Source: Deltaproteobacteria bacterium RIFOXYD12_FULL_55_16 (lineage in GTDB: Bacteria; Desulfobacterota; Desulfobulbia; Desulfobulbales; Desulfurivibrionaceae). Taken from it: DNA of 45,401 nucleotides. The notes under the pieces were generated by a model, which was not told the DNA's origin, searched no databases, and saw nothing but the letters and a program-made list of their open reading frames with translations. Below are positions 25,795-33,690 of the stretch, piece by piece (the first letter of the stretch is position 1; each line of letters opens with the position of its first letter). A program made the position numbers and the translations under genes. The stretch spans positions 1 to 45,401 of the forward strand of contig MGTC01000042.1 in the NCBI GenBank assembly GCA_001799255.1. Direction: 5' to 3'.

Positions 25795-27606
25795 ATGGCC
25801 GCATATTGTAGACTGCAGCAAAAGAATGGGAAGCCCGACATAGCAGTATGCATCCTGTTTTTTGAGAAACTTACACAAACGATTGAATGTATTAAAAGCT
25901 TTTTATCTTCTGGCGTAAACATCTATGTGCTTAATAATGGTTCGTCATCTGCATCTAGAGAATTGCTAGTAAGATTTTGTGAACCACATAAACAGATTGA
26001 GATTTTTGATTCAACAAACAATCTTGGTGTAAGTGGTGGGAGAAATTACCTGATAAACAATACGACTGAAACTTGGCTCTTCTTTGTTGATAATGACATC
26101 ATCATGAAGACAAGTAATTGGCTTGACAGGTTAGCGGAGCATATTTCTATAAATAGAGATACAGAAGTATTTGCGCCAAAAATGTATGTTGTTCATACAA
26201 AATCATACGCATTACCATATTCATATAGTGTTACGGATAAGTACGCTTTTACCAATCATCTAATTATTGACGGTCAAGTAAATGTTTTTCCTGGTGGCGC
26301 ATCAATAGTTAATCGTAATATCTTTGTAAGGCTGGGTATGTATGACGAAAGAATTTTTATAGCGCACGAGGATACAGAGCTTTGCCTCAGAGGAATTCTG
26401 TCTAAGAGTCCGGTTAGAACAAGAATAATAAGTGACATTGAAGTTGTTCATGACCATCGCCCAGCTAAAAAAGAGGTTGATAAGTTAGCAGCAAAAACAA
26501 GATATGATAAAAATATTACTAATGACTCTTATAATTGGATTGCGGAAAAGCATGGGATAACATTGATTGATTCCGCTAGGCTTGGTACCGTTTATAATCT
26601 GGAACATATGACAAATAAATACAATCCAGCATCAATATATTTCTGGAAGCAGTTCATTCCACGTCAACTCAAGAAATTACTCAGAGAAGTTTACATGTCG
26701 AAAATACAAAAGCGAGCGCTCCCATCCGCAGCTTCGCTCTATATGTGCGATAGGTGTAACTTCGCTTGCACAGGTTGTCGCAGGCAACATATTGGTATAG
26801 ATAAGTCTAAAGATATGACTCTTGCAACAGTACAACGATTAGTATCCTTATATCCGAGTCTTAACCGGTTTTGTCTGGCAGGACAAGGGGAGCCAACCTT
26901 GTGCGCGGATTTTGTAGAGATAGCGGATTATTTAAAGGTGATTGGGAAATATGTAACTATAGTTACGAATGGGACAAACCCAGACAAAATTCTTAGCTTA
27001 AATCATGCGCCCGACAACTTGTCGATTAGTCTGTATGGGTATAATAATGATCAATACCTATCTTATGTCGGTTTACCGTATTTTGATAAAGTAATTAATA
27101 GTTTTTTGCAATTGAAGAGGAAATATAGGAACGTAGGTTTTTCATATATTGTCAATAAGGATAATTATAAGAATCTTGAGGGGGTATTGTCTCTCTGTGA
27201 TGAAGTGAAACCTGATTTTGTCGACTTACACAATTATTTAGCCTATACCCCTGATAACAAGACGGAAATATCTAAAATAATTAAAATACAAGATGTTGAG
27301 ATAATAAAACATATTGAATCTGTCTGCAATGGACGGAAGTATCCAGTAAATACACCTGTTTATATTAATCTTGATAAACCAAAATTTTTATGCAGGTCAT
27401 ACAATTTTGTTATCAACTTGGATGGCTCTGGGAACATTGGAGGGTGTCAACGACAGGTAACCCCGAATCTTATTTTTGGGAATATATTTACAGACAATGA
27501 CCCATATAATTCTGAGAATATGGCCGAATTGCGAAAAAGAATGTTTCAGAAAAAGTTGATTCACAAGGAATGTGGTTTTTGTTTCGGTAATTGGAGGGAA
27601 GAGTAA
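25795..27606 (+). CDS. Glycosyltransferase GT2 - radical SAM fusion protein
   Basis: Residues ~1-275 form a GT2 glycosyltransferase: IAVCILFFEKLTQTIECI, nucleotide site IYVLNNGSSS, DSTNNLGVSGGRN, the metal motif FVDNDIIM (DxD) and FIAHEDTELCLRG. From about residue 310 a radical SAM domain follows with the motif CDRCNFACTGC, in which Cys321-x3-Cys325-x2-Cys328 should bind the [4Fe-4S]-SAM cluster. FCLAGQGEPTL and VTIVTNGTNPD are typical radical SAM core segments. The C-terminal part has further cysteines (GGCQRQ, ECGFCFGNW) resembling a SPASM-like auxiliary cluster. GGGAGAG gives a good ribosome binding site. The fusion links glycosyl transfer with radical chemistry; the reaction is unknown. 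Confidence 0.85.
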   Translation: MAAYCRLQQKNGKPDIAVCILFFEKLTQTIECIKSFLSSGVNIYVLNNGSSSASRELLVRFCEPHKQIEIFDSTNNLGVSGGRNYLINNTTETWLFFVDNDIIMKTSNWLDRLAEHISINRDTEVFAPKMYVVHTKSYALPYSYSVTDKYAFTNHLIIDGQVNVFPGGASIVNRNIFVRLGMYDERIFIAHEDTELCLRGILSKSPVRTRIISDIEVVHDHRPAKKEVDKLAAKTRYDKNITNDSYNWIAEKHGITLIDSARLGTVYNLEHMTNKYNPASIYFWKQFIPRQLKKLLREVYMSKIQKRALPSAASLYMCDRCNFACTGCRRQHIGIDKSKDMTLATVQRLVSLYPSLNRFCLAGQGEPTLCADFVEIADYLKVIGKYVTIVTNGTNPDKILSLNHAPDNLSISLYGYNNDQYLSYVGLPYFDKVINSFLQLKRKYRNVGFSYIVNKDNYKNLEGVLSLCDEVKPDFVDLHNYLAYTPDNKTEISKIIKIQDVEIIKHIESVCNGRKYPVNTPVYINLDKPKFLCRSYNFVINLDGSGNIGGCQRQVTPNLIFGNIFTDNDPYNSENMAELRKRMFQKKLIHKECGFCFGNWREE

Positions 27607-27608
27607 TT

Positions 27609-28667
27609 ATGTATGGAAAAGATCAGATTAAAGTCTTGTTTTCATCTAATAGGAACCCACATTTTGAGACCTTCACTGATTATATTGAAAAGGCGTTTAA
27701 AGAAGAAGAATGCGAGGTTGTATTTTTTGAAAATCGGGATTTTTTAATCCCCGGAAGAATTAGAAAGAGATTATCCGTGTTGCATTCGTTAGATTTAAAA
27801 TTTTTGAATAAGAAGCTTTTGAAAATAGCTGAGGATTTTAAGCCTGATTTGTTTTTAGAAAATGGTGGTTGGAATATATTGCCTGAGACAATTCAGATAA
27901 TGAAAAAAAATGGCATAAAAACAGCATTATGGACCAATGATCCGCCAAAATCTCAGGTCTACGACTTTGATCCTATTCGTTGTGTTGCACCGTATTATGA
28001 TTTTGTTTTTATAACCGGAACTGATTGTTTTGGTGGATTTGCCGACCAACAAATTAATAGCATTAGTCTCCTGCCTTTTGCCTGTGATCCTGATTTTCAG
28101 AAACCGATTGAATTGACATCTGAAGAAAAAAGAAGATATGGCTTTGATGTTTGTTTTGTAGGGTCAGGGATTAATGTTTATTCGCAAAGGATTAGGTTTT
28201 TGGAGAGTCTTGCAGACTTTAATTTGGGGGTATGGGGGCCTGGATGGGAGACATTGCCGTTTGATTCTCCGCTCAAGAAGAATGGATGTATAAAAGGTGG
28301 CGCATTAAGGCCGGCGGAGTGGATTAAGTTATTCAGCGCAGCAAAGATAGTTTTGCACGCACATTATCGTGACCCCATGGAAAGCTTTCCGCACTACCAG
28401 GCAAATCCAAGGGTTTTTGAAGCGCTCGCATGTGGGGCCTTTTTGCTTTTGGATAAACAGAAAGATGTTATGACAATGTTTAAGGATGGCGAGCATCTTG
28501 TTACTTATAAAGATGTAGATGAACTACGGGCAAAAGTCTGCTTTTATTTGCAAAATGATACTCTGAGAAAGAAGATAGCAGAGAGTGGTCGAAAGGAAGT
28601 TCTTGAGAGACACACCTATAGGCATCGAATTAAAGATATATTAAATATGGTTGGGTTAAATGGATGA
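27609..28667 (+). CDS. CgeB-like glycosyltransferase (GT-B), first paralog
   Basis: This 352-residue protein has the CgeB / DUF3880-type N-terminal half followed by a GT-B C-terminal domain. Visible landmarks are IKTALWTNDPPKSQVYDF, LPFACDPDFQKP, VCFVGSGINVYSQRIRFLE, LGVWGPGWE and PRVFEALACGAFLLLDKQKD; the last is the nucleotide-sugar site of GT1/GT4-like enzymes. ATG 27609 follows GGAGGG; an in-frame TTG at 27591 lies inside the upstream gene. It overlaps the next gene by four bases. It is clearly related to the protein encoded at 29459 but is more A+T-rich. It probably adds a sugar to the growing repeat unit. Confidence 0.8.
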   Translation: MYGKDQIKVLFSSNRNPHFETFTDYIEKAFKEEECEVVFFENRDFLIPGRIRKRLSVLHSLDLKFLNKKLLKIAEDFKPDLFLENGGWNILPETIQIMKKNGIKTALWTNDPPKSQVYDFDPIRCVAPYYDFVFITGTDCFGGFADQQINSISLLPFACDPDFQKPIELTSEEKRRYGFDVCFVGSGINVYSQRIRFLESLADFNLGVWGPGWETLPFDSPLKKNGCIKGGALRPAEWIKLFSAAKIVLHAHYRDPMESFPHYQANPRVFEALACGAFLLLDKQKDVMTMFKDGEHLVTYKDVDELRAKVCFYLQNDTLRKKIAESGRKEVLERHTYRHRIKDILNMVGLNG

Positions 28668-29338
28668 CAGTTTTCATGGATAGAAACTTGAAGTATAGAT
28701 TCGATTCTGTCAAAGCTCTGGTTCTTTTGAAGCATCTTTACAAGAAATGTTTATGCAATATTAAAGGGGTAAGACTTTGCGGAGAGAACGCATATATTTC
28801 TCTTCGTGCAATTGTTATGGGTGGTGATAGAATCCGAATTGGCAGTAATGCTGGTGTTCGGGAGTTTGCTGAACTGATTGTCGAATTGCCTGGTGGCCGG
28901 ATTGAGATTGGAAGGGGAACTTATATATTTCCTTATAGTCAATTGAGGTCATTTGATGGTTGGATAAAATTAGGTGAGAATTGTACTGTAAACAGGATGA
29001 GCATTTTATATGGAAACGGAGGGCTCGACATCGGCAATCATGTAAGAATATCACCGAATGTTACGATTTTGGCTCAGAATCATGTCTTCAGTGATCCTGA
29101 TATACTTATTCATGAACAGGGGATGATAGGTTGCGGTATAAAGATTGAAGATGATGTTTGGATAGGTGCGGGGGCTATTGTTTTAGATGGTGTGACGATA
29201 GGTACGGGTTCGGTAATTGGTGCCGGCGCAGTTGTATCTAAAAATATACCGCCATTTTCGGTCGCTGTTGGCGTTCCGGCACAGGTAGTGGGGAAGAGAG
29301 AGAGCTTGTCAAAATCCATCAAGTACTCCGTCTGCTGA
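28664..29338 (+). CDS. Hexapeptide-repeat (LbH) acyltransferase
   Basis: This 224-residue protein shows left-handed beta-helix hexapeptide repeats from about residue 45 (IRIGSNAGVREFAE, IEIGRGTYIFPYS, IKLGENCTVNRMS, LDIGNHVRISPNV). The acetyl-CoA site region is IKIEDDVWIGAGAIVLDGVTIGTGSVIGAGAVV, and VGVPAQVVGKR is the usual terminal motif. WbbJ/maltose-O-acetyltransferase-like enzymes of this kind acetylate sugars. The four-base ATGA overlap with the CgeB-like gene ties the two together. It is the last gene of the A+T-rich block. Confidence 0.87.
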   Translation: MTVFMDRNLKYRFDSVKALVLLKHLYKKCLCNIKGVRLCGENAYISLRAIVMGGDRIRIGSNAGVREFAELIVELPGGRIEIGRGTYIFPYSQLRSFDGWIKLGENCTVNRMSILYGNGGLDIGNHVRISPNVTILAQNHVFSDPDILIHEQGMIGCGIKIEDDVWIGAGAIVLDGVTIGTGSVIGAGAVVSKNIPPFSVAVGVPAQVVGKRESLSKSIKYSVC

Positions 29339-29458
29339 GAACTGAAATAACTTTTTTGGTTAAAGAGATATCTTTGCGGTGTGTACGGAGCAATGGGGAA
29401 GGTGCAGAGTTAGTAATTATGATGTCGACAAGTATCTTATATGGGAGGCTAGTGATCA

Positions 29459-30463
29459 ATGAAAATAGTATATGTCCGAAGCTATTTTTCCAAGTTTAAG
29501 ACCCTGTATGATTATTTGGAGGAAGCGTTGCAAAGGGCAGGCCATGAGGTTTACCCTTTTGATTATCGGGCCTATGGCATTCCGGCCCGGATCAGGAAAT
29601 ACAATAAATACATCGAGGATGTTGGTCTCTATAAAATAAATCATGATTTTACTCGTCTGGTGGAGGAGGTTCGTCCAGACATGCTGTTGATGTTGCATGG
29701 GTTTACTATTCACGCCTCTACTCTGCGGAGCATGAAGGAGAAATACGGGATGATCACAGTTAACTGGCTCTGTGATTATCCCCGGGAGTTCGAAATCGCC
29801 TGTCATTATGCCTCTCTGTTTGATCATTTTCTGGTTTCAGGGACGGATGCTTTGAGAAGATTGAGACTGGCCGGACATAAAAACGTACATCTTTTCCCCT
29901 TCGCTTGTGAGCCGTTATATCATAAACCTGTCAAGCTTTCTGCCGTAGAGGAGGAGCAGTTTTGTTCCGATGTTTGTTTTGTCGGGTCGATGTATCCCGG
30001 TCGGATGCGGATGCTGGAGAAGATTTCTGATTTCAATATTGCTATTTGGGGGCCACGGTGGAACGAAGTCGAGGATGATTTTCCTTTGTATCACCTGGTT
30101 CGGGGCGGAAGTCTTGATGTCGAAAATTGGGTCAGTGTGTATGCCGCAACAAAGATTGCCTTGAATAATATTAGTTCGTTCGCGCCCTATGTTGATAATA
30201 TGATGAATACCAGACTGTTCGAGATACTGGCCTGCCGTAGACTGCAGTTAGTTGATACCAGAGATGATGTCTTGATGTATTTCACCTCCGGCGATGAGCT
30301 TGTTTGTTATAGCAGTATTGATGAGTTGCGGAGCCAGATCGTCTACTATCTGAATCATCCCGAGAAAGCGCAGGAAATAGCGGAAAGTGGTTTTCGCAAA
30401 GTCATGCAGCTCCATACCTATGATCATAGGGTCAGAGAACTGATGGATATTATCAAAGAATGA
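29459..30463 (+). CDS. CgeB-like glycosyltransferase, second paralog
   Basis: This 334-residue protein has the same plan as 27609-28667: ITVNWLCDYPREFE, FPFACEPLYHKPVKL, VCFVGSMYPGRMRMLEKI, FNIAIWGPRW, and NTRLFEILACRRLQLVDTRDD near the C-terminus. Its G+C content is visibly higher than that of its paralog, so the two are old relatives or have come from different sources. GGGAGG precedes the ATG by about 11 bases. It overlaps the next gene by four bases, so the following PHP-like membrane protein is probably translated with it. It is likely a glycosyltransferase for the polymer, with the donor unknown. Confidence 0.78.
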   Translation: MKIVYVRSYFSKFKTLYDYLEEALQRAGHEVYPFDYRAYGIPARIRKYNKYIEDVGLYKINHDFTRLVEEVRPDMLLMLHGFTIHASTLRSMKEKYGMITVNWLCDYPREFEIACHYASLFDHFLVSGTDALRRLRLAGHKNVHLFPFACEPLYHKPVKLSAVEEEQFCSDVCFVGSMYPGRMRMLEKISDFNIAIWGPRWNEVEDDFPLYHLVRGGSLDVENWVSVYAATKIALNNISSFAPYVDNMMNTRLFEILACRRLQLVDTRDDVLMYFTSGDELVCYSSIDELRSQIVYYLNHPEKAQEIAESGFRKVMQLHTYDHRVRELMDIIKE

Positions 30464-32067
30464 AATTCCTGTTAGCTTTGATTCTTCTTGTTGGTATGGT
30501 GCCGACCTTGGCTATTGGCGTGGAATTGCAGCCTGTACCCGGCGTGATTCACCTTGAAAGCCAGGCCGCCGGGTCGCCATTGAGCTTTGAGGAGGTCGTG
30601 GAACGGGCGCGCAAGGCTGGCATGCGGATTGTTATTTTTAACGATAAATACACCAACAGGGTGGAATATGGTCTGCCCCCCCTGCGCAATTTGCTAAAAA
30701 AATCCGAGGAACGGGGAGCCATCAGTAGTTACGGTACTGCCCGCTATTTGCGAGAAATCAACGATCTTGGCCGCCGATATCCAGAGATGTTGATTCTGCC
30801 AGGTGCCGAGGTGGGGGCTTTTTATTACTGGAAAGGCTCGGTATGGGCCTTTGCGCGTAATGTCTTAAGTCGGGAAGGGCTGCGTCGGCTGTTATCGCCT
30901 GGCAAGGGTGATGCTGAGAAAATTGAAAAATACGATTTTCGGCAGAGTCAGGTGGAACGAGGACTTAAGGTGGTTAATTTCCACAAAGATATGTTGGTCA
31001 TCGGCCTGGAGCAGGTCGATGACTATCTTGATCTGCCAATGGTGAGCAATCGGAAGCCCCGGGTTGTTTCCTGGTTGGGTTTGCTCAATCTCTGGCCTCT
31101 GCCGCTGCTTGTTTTTGCTTTTATTCGTCTCTTTTCGCACAGACCTGCGCCTTATCCATACGTCCTGGCTGCTCAGCCGGGGGGCGTGCCGCTGGTTCCT
31201 GATCGATCCTTAACCGGCATTCGTCGGGCCAGTAAGTTCAGCTTGCTGTTGATTGTGATCAGTCTACTTTTTTTGGCTGGCAATTTCCCCTTTTTTTACC
31301 CCAAGTTCGACCAGTACCATGGCGATCAGAACTCGGCACCCTACCAGGAGTTGATTGATTATGTCAATGACCGGGGGGGGCTGATTTTCTGGTCATCTCC
31401 AGATATCAGCACAGGTGTCTTCCGGGCCGGTCCTATGCTGATGGAGACCAGACCGTATTCGCATGAACTTCTGGATACCCGTAATTACACCGGGTTCGCT
31501 GTGTTTGCCGAGGGGATGAAAACTTCTGGTATTCCAGGGGGGATCTGGGATCAAGTGCTGGTTGAGTATGTAAACGGCCGCAGGGAAAGGCCAGTCTGGG
31601 CTATTGGCGAGCTTGATTATGAAGAGGGCGACTGGATGGGCGAGACTCAGACTGTATTCATGCTGCGGGATTTTAATCGTAATGATATGCTGGCGGCATT
31701 GCGGAAAGGGCGGATTTATGCGGTAACCGGTCCTCCGAATATTCCCAGGCCGGTTCTTAAACAGTTCCAGATCTGGGATGAGAAGGAGCAGCGCTGGGCC
31801 GAGATGGGTGAGACGGCCACTGTTAGGGCGCCTACCAAAATTAAAATTGAGCTGGTTGTGCCTCCAGGGGCTACGGCACGGGATTTGCGTCTGATCCGAG
31901 AGGGGAAGGTGGTCTGGAACATGGAGGTGGCAGGATCATTCAGTGAAATTATAGAGCTTGATTATCAGCGAGAGGCAGGAATGACCTATTATCGACTGGA
32001 TCTTGATTCCCGGCTGGTTGCTAATCCGGTTTTCTGCCGCTTTCCCACCGGTATTTCGGTCATGTAA
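30460..32067 (+). CDS. Membrane protein with degenerate PHP-like (phosphoesterase) halves
   Basis: This 535-residue protein has a signal-like N-terminus. The segment VIHLESQAAGSPLSFEEVV followed by ARKAGMRIVIFND resembles the start of PHP-fold hydrolases (HxH..SDG..TDH) but lacks the usual second His and DH. PGAEVGAFYYW resembles the GxEv strand. Two hydrophobic segments (residues ~205-225 and ~262-285) interrupt the fold. The second half, with FAVFAEGM, IWDQVLVEYVNGRRERPVWAIGEL and GRIYAVTGP, resembles the PHP C-terminal half, with ELDYE in place of SDxH. I infer a membrane-bound PHP-like fold that has lost several metal ligands. Its role in the polysaccharide locus is unknown. Confidence 0.55.
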   Translation: MKFLLALILLVGMVPTLAIGVELQPVPGVIHLESQAAGSPLSFEEVVERARKAGMRIVIFNDKYTNRVEYGLPPLRNLLKKSEERGAISSYGTARYLREINDLGRRYPEMLILPGAEVGAFYYWKGSVWAFARNVLSREGLRRLLSPGKGDAEKIEKYDFRQSQVERGLKVVNFHKDMLVIGLEQVDDYLDLPMVSNRKPRVVSWLGLLNLWPLPLLVFAFIRLFSHRPAPYPYVLAAQPGGVPLVPDRSLTGIRRASKFSLLLIVISLLFLAGNFPFFYPKFDQYHGDQNSAPYQELIDYVNDRGGLIFWSSPDISTGVFRAGPMLMETRPYSHELLDTRNYTGFAVFAEGMKTSGIPGGIWDQVLVEYVNGRRERPVWAIGELDYEEGDWMGETQTVFMLRDFNRNDMLAALRKGRIYAVTGPPNIPRPVLKQFQIWDEKEQRWAEMGETATVRAPTKIKIELVVPPGATARDLRLIREGKVVWNMEVAGSFSEIIELDYQREAGMTYYRLDLDSRLVANPVFCRFPTGISVM

Positions 32068-32183
32068 CTATCCTGTCTTCCTGCTTTTGCCGAAATGACT
32101 GGAGATCCTTATAATGCTATGCAAACTTGTACCCTTAGACTCTACAGCTTAAACAACCAGCGTAGTTACGGAAGATTTTGATA

Positions 32184-32213
32184 TTGACAACAGTGCGTGG
32201 CCTCAATTAGAAA
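32184..32213 (+). promoter_or_regulatory. Sigma-70-like promoter candidate for the PilZ/export genes
   Basis: A perfect TTGACA (32184-32189) is followed after 18 bases by TAGAAA (32208-32213), a four-out-of-six -10. It lies 55-84 bases before the GTG of the PilZ gene, in a 200-base gap that has no gene of its own. This could start a transcript covering the PilZ-ATPase-HD-GYP-export genes. Confidence 0.4.
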
Positions 32214-32267
32214 GGGGGAGATTACTTTTTTTGGGAGAATGGTTGAAATCTAAAATGGGTATGGATT

Positions 32268-32813
32268 GTGGAAATAGAATATCTGGAGAATAGACGTGGC
32301 GGTCGGAGAGTTGATACTGTCGATTCTTTTGTCTATTACAAGCCATTAGAAAACAGTGAGGTGGAGCGGGAGCGCAGGCTTGAGCTTAAAGAAAGAATTT
32401 TTGGCGAGAAATTGTCGCAGCTTTATCGGATTCTCGATGAAAGGGGGGATAAATATAAAACGGACAGGGATTTTATTGAAGGAAAAATCGATAAACTGGC
32501 TGGTCTGGTACATTCCTTTTCCGATAGGCAGATGCAGTGTGTAGAGATGGACGGGATCAATATCAGCGCTTCCGGTTTGCGTATGCGGGTCCGGCGGCCA
32601 TTCCTGGTGGGAGAACAGGTTGATTTGTTTATGGTTTTTCTGCCACGGGTGGATTTGTTGGACTGTCAGTGTGAGGTGGTGCGGGTCACTCCTTGCGTTG
32701 GCGGGTCGGGTGAATATTACGATGTTGCGGTCAAGTTCATTGTTCTGGATGAGGAGGATCGACACAAAATCATCAGATATGTCCAGATAATTATTAATGG
32801 CGGCCCCAGTTAA
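32268..32813 (+). CDS. PilZ-domain c-di-GMP receptor protein
   Basis: This 181-residue protein carries the two elements of a PilZ c-di-GMP site: an Arg-rich N-terminal stretch ENRRGGRRVD, and further on the D/NxSxxG motif in GINISASGLRMRVRRPF. The beta-barrel strands continue with DLFMVFLPRVDLLDCQCEVVRV. A helical segment (residues ~35-85) separates the Arg motif from the barrel. The unusual start codon GTG has only a weak upstream GGGTATGGA. It lies 23 bases before the ATPase gene. It is expected to sense c-di-GMP and adjust polysaccharide export or polymerisation; the partner is unknown. Confidence 0.8.
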   Translation: MEIEYLENRRGGRRVDTVDSFVYYKPLENSEVERERRLELKERIFGEKLSQLYRILDERGDKYKTDRDFIEGKIDKLAGLVHSFSDRQMQCVEMDGINISASGLRMRVRRPFLVGEQVDLFMVFLPRVDLLDCQCEVVRVTPCVGGSGEYYDVAVKFIVLDEEDRHKIIRYVQIIINGGPS

Positions 32814-32836
32814 AATGGGCTGGCGAGGAGCTGAGC

Positions 32837-33649
32837 ATGTACGAGAGCCATTGGAACCTTAAGAGTCTGCCTTTTCAGATTACGCCGGATACCGGCTATT
32901 ATTTTCCCACTGGAATGCATGAGGAGGCGATCAAGAGAATTCTGTACGCCGTTCACAGCACCAAGGGCTCGTTTTTGCTCACTGGAGATGTCGGTGCTGG
33001 CAAAACTATTGTTGTAGGCCAGGTTATGAACAGTCTCTTCCAGGATAAGGACAAGTATGAGGTGGCCTTGATCAATCATCCTACCTTGGTGGATTGCGAC
33101 AGTTTTATCGCCGAGATGCTGCATCAGTTCGGGATTAAGGGTGATTTTGCAACTAAAATGGACATGATCCGTGTTTTTCATGAATGGCTCATTTCGGGAT
33201 ATACCCGAGGCAAGCATGCCGTGTTGATTATTGATGAAGCACACCTGATCAAGACTATGGACATCTTTGAAGAGCTGCGGCTGTTTTCCGATTTTCAGGT
33301 GAACAACCAGCCGCTTCTGACCCTGGGCCTGGTTGGGCAGTCGGAACTGCGTAAGATTATTCAGCGCATTCGCCCGCTGAACGCCAGGATCGCCGTGCAG
33401 TATCATCTGTTTCAGCTCAATGAAAAGGAAACCAGGAAGTATATTGAACATCGGTTGGAGATAGCTGGCTGTGAAACAAAGATATTCAGTGATGGGGCAA
33501 TGACTGAAATTTATAAGTATGCCGGTGGGTTGCCGCGAGAAATCAATAAACTCTGTGATATGTGTCTCTTTGAGGGTTATATCGCCCAGCAACGACAGGT
33601 GGATGTGGCTACGGTGCAGAAGGTGGGCAACGAAGAATTTATTGTGTAG
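32837..33649 (+). CDS. ExeA/XrtA-system-type AAA ATPase
   Basis: This 270-residue AAA ATPase begins MYESHWNLKSLPFQITPD, the family N-terminus. It has Walker A GDVGAGKT, Walker B VLIIDEAHLI, and a C-terminal sensor region with YKYAGGLPREINKLCDMCLF. It belongs to the ExeA/GspA-like ATPases; one subgroup recurs next to exopolysaccharide genes of the exosortase (XrtA) type. No exosortase or PEP-CTERM protein is seen in the window. GAGGAG precedes the ATG at a good distance. The HD-GYP gene follows after 41 bases, so this ATPase is part of the export operon. Its likely role is energising or positioning secretion components. Confidence 0.85.
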   Translation: MYESHWNLKSLPFQITPDTGYYFPTGMHEEAIKRILYAVHSTKGSFLLTGDVGAGKTIVVGQVMNSLFQDKDKYEVALINHPTLVDCDSFIAEMLHQFGIKGDFATKMDMIRVFHEWLISGYTRGKHAVLIIDEAHLIKTMDIFEELRLFSDFQVNNQPLLTLGLVGQSELRKIIQRIRPLNARIAVQYHLFQLNEKETRKYIEHRLEIAGCETKIFSDGAMTEIYKYAGGLPREINKLCDMCLFEGYIAQQRQVDVATVQKVGNEEFIV

Positions 33650-33690
33650 CGGCAGGATGTTGGAGGTAGAGTTGAGGGGGCGGAAATAGT

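Noticed and set aside
32837-33649. Reading the ExeA-like gene as a sign of a complete exosortase/PEP-CTERM system
   Set aside because: No exosortase, PEP-CTERM protein or PrsK/PrsR-like regulator is present in the window, so only the ATPase subtype resemblance is claimed.
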